Assembly: GCF_010093535.1 (NCBI RefSeq)
Contig: NW_022985201.1
Coordinates: 395,145-459,144, forward strand
Origin: Lindgomyces ingoldianus
Taxonomy: Eukaryota > Ascomycota > Dothideomycetes > Pleosporales > Lindgomycetaceae
DNA length: 64,000 nucleotides
Direction: 5' to 3'
A model generated the notes under the pieces. The model searched no databases. It was not told the origin of the DNA and saw only the letters and a program-made list of their open reading frames with translations. Positions within the stretch are counted from its first letter, which is position 1; each line of letters begins with the position of its first letter. Positions 57,101 to 64,000 of the stretch are shown here, piece by piece. Both the position numbers and the translations under genes were made by a program.

Positions 57101-58560
57101 AAATAAACTTATTAAACACTAAAAGTAAAATAAAAAACAAAGAGAACTTTAACAAAAATACTTATTCTTAAAATAGGCTAAAACAACATGCTATAGCTAA
57201 TATAAGAAAAAAAACCCTAATAATAAACTAAAAGAAGGCAGAAGCGTTCTAGAAGTGCTATAACAGCCTATTAGTAGGCTACTTTAGTGTTAAAAAAACA
57301 CTTAAAAAGATTATACATTAATATAATTAAAAAAGGCTTAAAAAGAACATAAAGGTGTACTATAACAACTACCTAAAGTGCAGATAATTAGTAGCTTTAT
57401 AACACTGCCTATATAAGCTTCTTTACCCTTTACTACTACCTAATAGGCTCTAGCAGGATGTTACAATAGATTTTATAACGCAGCTGCCCCCTTATAAATA
57501 CTTAGGGTTAGTATATAATGCAATTCTTATAATAGTAGACTATCTTACTAAGATAGCCTACTACATGCTAGCTAGAGCTAATTAAGAGGCTTTAGACCTA
57601 GTAAAGGTTTAGTTAAAAAAAGTTATTTACTTTTATAAAGTTTTAAAAAACATTGTCTTTAATTAAAGGCTAATAATAAACTTAAAGTACTAAGATAGTT
57701 TTTATTACTATCTTAGCACATAAAAAATTCTTTTATTAGCCTACTATTCTAAGACTAATAGGCAGACTAAAAGATAAAACTAAACTTTAGAACAGTACCT
57801 TAGATGTTACTATTGCCTAAAACAAGATAATTAGGTAATGTAGTTACTAATAGCAAAGTTTGCATATAATAATAGTGTACACATAACTATAGAAGTTACT
57901 TCTTTCTAAGCATACTACAGAGCGAACCTAAGAGGGCCAGATTAGCCTAGAGAACCCCTAGGTTAGGGGGAATTGCACATAGCAAATAAAGTTGCTGTAA
58001 AAGCACTTACTCTACAGTTAAAATGCTGCTAGAAAATTATTGCTGTAAATATGTATTAAAAAAAGTATGCAGATAAACAACAAAAGCATATATAGCTATA
58101 AGTAAAAAATAAGGTATTAGTTTTTAATAAACACATAAAATTAATAAGGCTAAAAAAGAAGTTAGACTAGAAGTTTTTAGAACTAGAAAAAGTTATAGCC
58201 TAGATTAGCATAGAGGTGTACAAAGTAGACCTACCTAATCTAGGAGAAGTTTATCTAGTATTCTATGTCTTACTTTTAGAGCTATATACCTAGAAAGGGC
58301 GTCTTAAGTTGTAATTAGAACTAATTATAAACACTTTACACGCTATAAAAAATAATGTATACTATATAAAGAAAATACTTAACTAAAGACAGAATTTAGT
58401 TAAAGTATAAAAATATCTTATAAAATAAGAAAGTTATTTATTTAAGAAAAACTTATAAGAACCTAGACCTAACATTAGCTTAAACATATTAAAAGTGTTC
58501 TAAAAAAGCAGAGGAATACATAGCAAAAGATTAAATTATGCTAGTTTAGGTTAAACTTTT

Positions 58561-60623
58561 TAAAAAAAGAGAAGTAACTTAATAGATTAAGTATAGCTAC
58601 TTTTACTTTGTTTTTTTTTTTACTTAAAGTTTTTTTAACAAAAGGTGTTTAATAGCGCTATAGGAATAGAAAGACAACATAGCCTATTTAGACCTAAGAT
58701 TCCTTAGTTAGACTAAGTAAGGCTATTCTAGCATAGAATAGCTTACTAGAGTTAAGAAGAGGGTTATTTTAACCTAGGGAAATCTATTATGTAGAAGAAA
58801 CAAACATTCTAGCCTAGAATAACCTATACTAGCAAGAAAAGAGCAGAGTTTAAGTCTAGTAAAACATTCTAGAATTTTTAGAATAAAAAGGCTGCAAAGT
58901 AAGTAAGCTAAAAGTAGATTAATTTATTACTACTAAAACAGTTGCACTTTAAGTCTAAGAGATATAATGTAAGGGTATTTACCTCTATTAAGGAAAAAAG
59001 AAAGAAGCTTAAGCTAAAAAACCTAAAACTACACTATACTATGCATTCTTAACTATTTTTACTATAGGATGCGCTAGATCACACTAGATTGTGCCATTAG
59101 GGCCCTAGATTAGACATTAAGGTCCTCTGTAGGTAAATTTGCGACAGCAGAACAACTATTAGGATATTTTTTATTATACCTAGTTAGCCACCTTTTTTTA
59201 GCTAAGGTTTAATTCTAACTAGCCTTATTTCTAATATTATTAGCCTTATTATGCTCTTTAGAGACGTAGTAGATTACATTAGTAGCTTTAGCAGCATTAA
59301 CATAATAATGTTGCTTAGCTTTAGTAACATAGACACATTTAACACTATATTTCTTTTATTATGCTAGTTAGCGCTAGAATAGTTAAGAATAGCGTACACT
59401 TACTTTCTTAGATAGAGTTATTGCAGCTTTATTCTTATTAGAGTCTTTTTTAAGCGCCTTACGCTTTTTCTTCTTTTTCTTAGTAATATTAGCTTTAAAG
59501 CAGGCGCGCTTCTTAAAAACAACTCTAGTCTTAGCAATTTTGCCTATAGCGCCACTGTGCGTGTACAGATAGTTGTTGTACAGGATTTTGTTTTTACTGT
59601 AAACTATTAAGAGCTAGAATAGGGCTAATTAAGCTAGATTATGCTGCAACAGAAAGACTTACGCCTAAAGAAACTAAATAATAGTGTTTACTTATAACAT
59701 AACTATTACATTAGCCTGCGCTAACTAAGCAAGGTTAAGTAAATTAATAAGGGCTAAAACATTAAGCACAGTGTCTTTAAAAGCCTGTTGTTTAGGTTTA
59801 AAGGTAATAAGGAGCTATGTAGGGTTAGCCTAGACAGACTGCGCGTAAATACACTAGAAGGAGCTAAAATACGCACCTTAAAGCACTTTTTACTAAATTT
59901 AAAGTAATAAGCACACTTAGTGTACTTAATTTCTTTTTCCTTTATGCTACAACATAACTTGTTGTCTATAAGTATATAACAGCTACTACTCTTATCTATA
60001 ATGCCCTTATAGGACATTTTGTTAACACATTAAACATAAAAGTTATTAGAGCGCAAGTTTATGTTAGTAAAAGCTAATTAATCTTCCTTAAAAAAAACTA
60101 TAGCTAGATTATAACAAAGTAAGCTACAGAGGTCTATTTTAAAGTTGTTAAGTAAAGTTAAGCATAAAAGAAGAAGCTAAGAGCAGATTAGGCAACAGGT
60201 AGGCGCAAGCAAGGTAGGATAGGACTATTAAAGCTTGTTAGCACCCCTTCGCGCTAGATTACGCTAGAGTGGCTTAGAATGTACTTACCTTAAAAAGTTT
60301 AGAATCTTCTAAATTCTAAGCTGTAAAAAGGGCAGAGGTGTAAAGAAGATAGATTTCTAGAACAGTTAGACCCTATATATACTGTCCTAACCGCTACTCT
60401 ATTAGCGTAAGATATACTGCTATTTTACCTTTACTTTTACTCTATACTTTTACTTTACTTTTACCTAATAACTCTAGGTTATTTTTAAATAAACTTACAT
60501 AAAATTAACTAAAATAGGCAGGAGTAAGTCTTTAAAGCATTATGTAACACTTTTTTATGCTACTTAGGCCTATTATTATCTGTTCTATCCTCTAAGTTGT
60601 AGGACTACTATAAAGGGGGATAA
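58561..60623. other. Long 3' region of element H after pol
   Basis: About 2 kb between the chromodomain-like end and the polypurine tract. Besides the antisense frame at 59380-60017 I see no recognisable coding. The stretch 59047-59150 keeps GC-richer words such as TAGGGCCCTAG. Confidence 0.5.
59380..60017 (-). pseudogene. Antisense Cys-containing ORF between pol and 3' LTR of element H
   Basis: A stop-free 87-codon frame starts at ATG 60017 and ends at 59754, opposite to gag-pol. It has Cys at 13, 22, 23, 35 and 45, with TKCAYYFKFSKKC; some Tyr may be former Cys. It then reads RILAPSSVFTRSLSRL. In an adjacent frame the sense continues (LNVLALINLLNL, then KTRVVFKKRACFKANITKKK near 59.5 kb). 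This suggests a frameshifted longer protein with a Leu-rich middle and basic end. Its position matches the antisense ORFs of C and D, but sequence similarity is not obvious by eye. Confidence 0.45.
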
Positions 60624-60824
60624 TGTAAGGCTGGATGTCCTAGAACGGGCCAGTATGGCCTCACCTGACCTGTTTGGAGGTCGTATGACCTGTGCTTTGT
60701 ATATAAGCATAAATCCTGACAAGCGAAGCTTGGCAGCGATTCGTCTCTCTTACAATACACTCCTATCTTTCTCCGAAAGCTTGCTCTCAGTGCTATTCGT
60801 GCTACCTACCATCCCATCTTTACA
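60624..60824 (+). repeat. 3' LTR of element H
   Basis: 201 bp, the better preserved copy, ending CCATCTTTACA followed by TCTAC. A TATATAA box lies at 60700-60706. An open frame across it overlaps the promoter box and is not kept in the 5' LTR. Confidence 0.92.
60700..60706 (+). promoter_or_regulatory. Putative TATA box in the H LTR
   Basis: TATATAAG about 77 bases into the LTR, preserved in both LTR copies (50450 and 60700). Consistent with a U3 promoter. Confidence 0.5.
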
Positions 60825-60829
60825 TCTAC

Positions 60830-61612
60830 CTCTTTTTTACTATATGCTACCTTTATATGCAGTATAATAGAGAAGCATTTTAAACTAATGTAAAAATAAT
60901 ATTCTAAATAGAATTATATTTATAAGGACCTTTTATAATTTAGTTCTAGCTACACGCAGATAATTAAATAGATTTTAAAGCAAATAGTAATACACTAATC
61001 CTTAAAATAAAGGAAATATTTAGGAGTGTAGACGCTTTTAAAAAAGCCTTATTAACTATTTATAGAACTATAAATAAACAGAAAATTGCAGCTAATAAAC
61101 TAGACACACTAAAACAAGAAAAAGAAATAGCTTAGTACTATACAGCACATTTTAGAGAACAGCTAGCTATCTGCAGATAGACAGACTAGAAGGCCCTTTG
61201 CTAAATGTTCTATAATAAGTTAAAAGACATAATAAAAGATAAATTTATGTATAATAGAAAACTAACTACTTTTAGAAATTTTATTATAAAAGCAACACTT
61301 TATAATAATAAGCATAAAAAACGCAAAAGAGAAAAACAGCATAAAAAAGCTCTCTAAAAACCTAAGTTTGTATCTAGAAAAAAGAAAAGCCTTTTATTAT
61401 AAAAAAAACTAATAGACCTTAGCTACGCAAAACATACATAAAGCCCCTCTTTAAAAAAAAAGCTAAGCCTCTAGACGCAATAGGCCGCCTTTAACTAAGA
61501 AGTAATAAAAGTAGCTAGAAAATAAGGCCTACTTAAACTATAAAAAAGTAAGGCATTTCTGCTAAAATAACCTAAACTTTTAGAAGGGGGAGAATAAAGA
61601 TACTACTGTAAT
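60830..61612 (+). pseudogene. Gag remnant of element G (C-terminal half)
   Basis: The plus strand reads LAICRQTD near 61.17 kb, IIKDKFMYNRK, then LIDLSYAKHT near 61.41 kb. A zinc-knuckle remnant, AYLNYKKVRHFC, lies near 61.53-61.56 kb. All blocks match gag of element D in order. Cys codons in the knuckle have become Tyr. It ends 50 bp later at the LTR at 61613. Confidence 0.75.
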
Positions 61613-61905
61613 TGTAACGATTCTACGAATCGTTCCATCTCGGGTCGCTCGGATCCTATCCGAAGGGTCCCTGTATCGGCCCCGACCATAACTTAACCTA
61701 GTCCCCTGCAGTTACCCCTATTCCCTCATGTATTTAGTCGCACCTCGCCCCTGTAGCTAGCTTAGTAGTTTTCTAATATCCTTTTGTACAAGGCCTATAG
61801 GTGTTAATAGCATTCCTAGGTTTAGAGTCCCTACGCACTTCTATATGCCTCTAAGTAGATTTCTACTGCATTTAGACCTATTGTCTTGCCTGTGCTACTA
61901 CATTA
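61613..61905 (-). mobile_element. Solo LTR of the E family (293 bp)
   Basis: It starts TGTAACGATTC and ends GTGCTACTACA; both ends match element E in inverse orientation. The left 80 bases are GC-rich and intact, and the right part is RIPped. It has the same AACGATTC/GAATCGTT terminal hairpin as E, with a 3-base loop. No clear target duplication was found. Confidence 0.75.
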
Positions 61906-62478
61906 TATTAAAAAACTTACTTTTGCTAGTAATAGCCTTATTAATAATATTACATTATTTATTTATTTAACTATGTTTAACTTTAAAAAGTGTTTAATTT
62001 AGTTTAAAGCGTAGTTTTTACATACTGTTACATTAAATTATTTAGTTATTATAGATAGAATCTTAAAAACCTTTTATTAACTAAAGCCTTTAAGTTTAGA
62101 ACTTTCTATTCTTTATAATTAAGATTACCTTTAGAAAAGTTATAAAAAGTGTGCTAAGGTAGAAACCTAAAGACTACTAATAACTTATTAGAATTAGAGA
62201 TAACTACTAATGCCTAACTTTTAACTACTTTTAGACCTTAGTATAAAGCTTACAACACGCTCTAGCTGTAGCTAAGGCAAGATGCCTACTACTAAAGCTA
62301 AATAACTACTAACTTTAATAGCTAAACCTTTTTTTATAAGACTTAAAGCTAAAAACTTACTAGATTTAAAGGTAAACTTTAGTAATATAGCTTTTAAGAA
62401 CTAAGTTACTTAATTAAAAGCATAAATTAAACAGCTAACTAGATTAAAAACTGTTAGTTTTAATTAACCTTTACTAAC
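61906..62478. other. Unassigned AT-rich stretch
   Basis: Stop-rich frames on both strands, with no recognisable repeat termini or domains. It ends at the TA target of copy P. Confidence 0.5.
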
Positions 62479-62480
62479 TA

Positions 62481-63589
62481 ACGTACTTCATAGGCGAGTT
62501 GCTCACACACCCGAGTCGCTCACTTTTGCCAAGACCCCACCCTAACAAACTCTATTATGGCCCATAACAACCCGCTCTAGCACTATATAGTACAGTACAG
62601 CCTAGAATATTATTTAGATACTACTTCTGCTTCTTGCTTACACATTTGCGTGTTATGCCTAGTCTAATTGCACTGTCTACAGCGCCTTTAGGATAGCTTA
62701 CTTACTTTAGCTTGCACCTACTTCTTTACCTTCTTTCTATTACTGCGCGCTCTAAACTCCTTTAGAGCTGTTAAGCGTAGGCCTTCCTAAATTATTAAGG
62801 TTTTTTCTGCCTTAATCTACTTTTTTTTATGTAATTTATGTTGTATAGCAGCCTTATTAGCTGCTTAAAGCTTATTGATTTCTTATTACACTAATACTAG
62901 CTTATGCGTAATTATTGCTGCCCCCTTTAAGACTTTCTTAAACGCCTTAACTATAGAAGTTAGTAAACTATTTATATGCTTTTAAATTCTTATCTTTATA
63001 AGCATTAATTATAACTTAAGTTTTAGAGTATTACTTAGGGTTTGCAACTGCTAGGGCTTATTATATATAGGTAGTAGTAGTAATAGAGTGCATAACTTTA
63101 CATTAAGGCCTATTATAACTTATTATAGGTTAAAAGGAACTAATCTAGCGCTTTAGAACTCTTCTTAGATATTACTAAAAGTAATTATAGCATAATAAGC
63201 TGCTTTAAAGCATAGTAAGAACTTTATTTTTATAATATAAGTAATCTAGTTGCGCATAAGGTTTTTAGCTTAGCGCTTATATGCCTTTTTTAAAGAAGTA
63301 AAATAACCTACATTAAGTAGCTATAAAAAGTGTAATAAGTAAAAAAGTATATAGATAGTAATAATCTTATTATCTTTATAGTATTACTAAAAATAAAGTA
63401 AGTTATAGCTTTTATAGCTATTAATAACTAGCAGACAGTAGCTGCTAACAGTACACTTCTTTATATGCGCGTTAAAGTGCTTTAACTAGTCTAGACTAAG
63501 CTAATTAGTAGTCTAGCTGCGCTTAGAGATTATAATAACCTAATCTTAAAGTAGATTTTTTTTATACTAGTTTAAAAAGTAGTTGCTAC
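62481..63589 (-). mobile_element. Fot1/pogo-type transposon P, truncated
   Basis: The left TIR begins ACGTACTTCATAGGCGAG after TA 62479-62480. The interior matches element I (for example GTAATTTATGTTG at 62.83 kb and the stretch to TACTAG at 63.57 kb), with the transposase remnant on the minus strand. The right end is missing because a hAT-like terminus begins at 63590. Confidence 0.75.
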
Positions 63590-64000
63590 CAGGGTTGCCA
63601 CTTTTTAGTAATAGTAATTACTTAGTAATTACTAAGTAATTACTATAGTAATTACTAAGTGCTAGTAATTACTATTACTAGAAGCGCCTAGTAATTGCTA
63701 TAGTAATTACTATTTTTCTAGTAATAGTAATTACTATTACTAGAGGTACGTAGTAATTACTATAGTAATTACTAAGTAATTACTATTTCTATAAATAGAT
63801 ATTTTATAGAAAAAGATTTTAAGTAGTAAAAGTAATAATTATTATAATAGTATATAATAATTCTTATGTCTCTAGTAATATATAAAGCTTTTTTATTAAA
63901 AAAAAAACTATATAAGCTAAAAAAATTAACAAGTAATTACTATAATTAAAACAACTATAATATATATAATAATAATATATAATAACGCTATATAATACTA
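63590..64000. mobile_element. hAT-like transposon terminus, running off the window
   Basis: CAGGGTTGCCACTTTTT looks like a hAT terminal repeat (CAGGG start). GTTGCTAC just before it would be the 8-bp target copy. An array of AGTAATTACT words follows and then extremely AT-rich DNA. The other end lies outside the window, so neither the duplication nor a transposase can be confirmed. Confidence 0.5.
63612..63786. repeat. AGTAATTACT palindrome array
   Basis: About a dozen copies of the 10-bp palindrome AGTAATTACT and close variants in both orientations, some overlapping, in 175 bp. Compatible with subterminal transposase-binding repeats of a hAT element. Confidence 0.8.

Larger units (their letters stand above)
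51858..58560 (+). pseudogene. RIP-inactivated gag-pol of chromovirus H, split by O
   Basis: Plus strand. Gag lies before and after O. Reverse transcriptase has YLNNILVYSNTEKK at about 55.98-56.02 kb (DD now NN). The connection is FIGFINYYKQFITKF, then ITLPLTKLTWKG (56.22-56.32 kb). Integrase has AILIIVDYLTKIAYYMLARA near 57.52-57.58 kb, KTNRQTKR, then LEQYLRCYYCLKQDN near 57.75-57.83 kb, and FAYNNSVHITIEVTSF near 57.86 kb. C-terminal blocks are LPNLGEVYLVFYVLLLELY (58.23-58.29 kb) and a chromodomain-like YLIKWESYLFKKNLQEPRPN (58.41-58.47 kb). This is the best preserved integrase/chromodomain in the window. Confidence 0.9.
50374..60824 (+). mobile_element. Ty3/gypsy chromovirus H, nested in G
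   Basis: 10451 bp with two 201-bp LTRs (50374-50574 and 60624-60824, TGTAAGGC...TTTACA) and the TCTAC duplication (50369-50373 and 60825-60829). A polypurine tract, AAAGGGGGATAA, precedes the right LTR. Without MITE2 and O the element is about 7.5 kb. About 2 kb separates the end of pol from the 3' LTR. Confidence 0.94.
49366..61612 (+). mobile_element. Ty3/gypsy fragment G (5' LTR and gag), split by H
   Basis: The left LTR is 49366-49952 (587 bp, TGTTACGGTC...ATTATAACA), of the same family as solo LTR F. Gag follows to 50373, breaks at H (TSD TCTAC) and resumes at 60830-61612. No 3' LTR or pol was found: the sequence changes at the LTR at 61613. It is therefore truncated, or the rest was lost. 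Confidence 0.75.

Noticed and set aside
60655..60867. 70-codon ORF across the H 3' LTR
   Set aside because: It overlaps the TATA box, runs out of the LTR past the target duplication, and in the 5' LTR it meets an early stop. There is no independent copy to test conservation.
63612..63786. CRISPR-like array
   Set aside because: Units are 10-bp palindromes without unique spacers, in a eukaryotic genome and next to a transposon-like terminus.
5100..64000. Centromere or subtelomere
   Set aside because: AT-rich nested retrotransposons fit a centromere or subtelomere as well as an internal AT isochore. No telomere repeat or centromere-specific feature was seen, so no call was made.

Overview
The window comes from a filamentous ascomycete (Pezizomycotina), most likely a Dothideomycete with an isochore-type genome. 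The evidence is three compact genes with short GT-AG introns at the left edge, joined abruptly to about 59 kb of AT-rich, TpA-rich DNA. That DNA consists of transposons carrying C-to-T/G-to-A damage of the repeat-induced point mutation (RIP) type. The class assignment is an inference, since no marker gene settles it.

Gene-bearing part (1-5098). A Ste23/insulin-degrading-enzyme M16 metallopeptidase on the minus strand runs off the left edge. A small EthD/dimeric alpha-beta barrel protein lies on the plus strand with one intron. An Mpp6-like nuclear exosome cofactor with a C-terminal CCHC zinc knuckle lies on the minus strand with one intron. The first two are divergent. The second and third are convergent, 79 bp apart. 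They share no obvious pathway.

AT-rich part (5098-64000). It resolves into nested transposons, most with exact target-site duplications (TSDs). Nest 1: DNA transposon J (5100-27973, TA) holds gypsy element A (5328-18649, CTCTC), which holds gypsy element C (7905-15556, CATAG). J also holds MITE1 (18846-20601, TA), which holds solo LTR F (19449-20075, TAAAC), and gypsy element B (21298-26960, GGTAT). A second, inverted J copy (J') follows after 164 bp and forms a ~740-bp-arm inverted repeat. Nest 2: Fot1/pogo transposon I (29630-39327, TA) holds gypsy element D (30005-37836, CTTAT), which holds an un-RIPped LTR element E (35877-36076, CCTAG) with an assembly gap. Then come a 602-bp TRIM, L (39839-40440, TGTAC), and gypsy element M (41348-47925, GCTAT). 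Nest 3: gypsy fragment G (49366-61612) holds gypsy element H (50374-60824, TCTAC), which holds MITE2 (50756-51855) and Fot1/pogo element O (52339-54188). The right edge has a solo LTR (61613-61905), Fot1-like copy P (from 62481) and a hAT-like terminus with an AGTAATTACT array (63590 onward).

All full-length LTR elements are Ty3/gypsy. Integrase and chromodomain-like C-terminal remnants can be read in most of them. Their frames are broken mainly by stops at former Trp/Gln codons, as RIP predicts. No intact transposable-element protein is left.

The most interesting signal is at the 3' ends of some gypsy elements. (i) The C/D and F/G LTR families share a sense reading frame that begins at LTR base 2 and ends about 50 codons inside the LTR at an E-C-x-V/I-stop motif. 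In C and D it continues upstream across the polypurine tract, as in the overlap of nef or sag genes with retroviral LTRs. (ii) Back-to-back with it, C and D carry an antisense Cys-rich/coiled-coil ORF, and H has an analogous antisense ORF. Also notable is a consistent RIP gradient: in every LTR pair the outer edges of the element are less mutated than the inner edges. No tRNA, rRNA, CRISPR or bacterial-type signals were seen.
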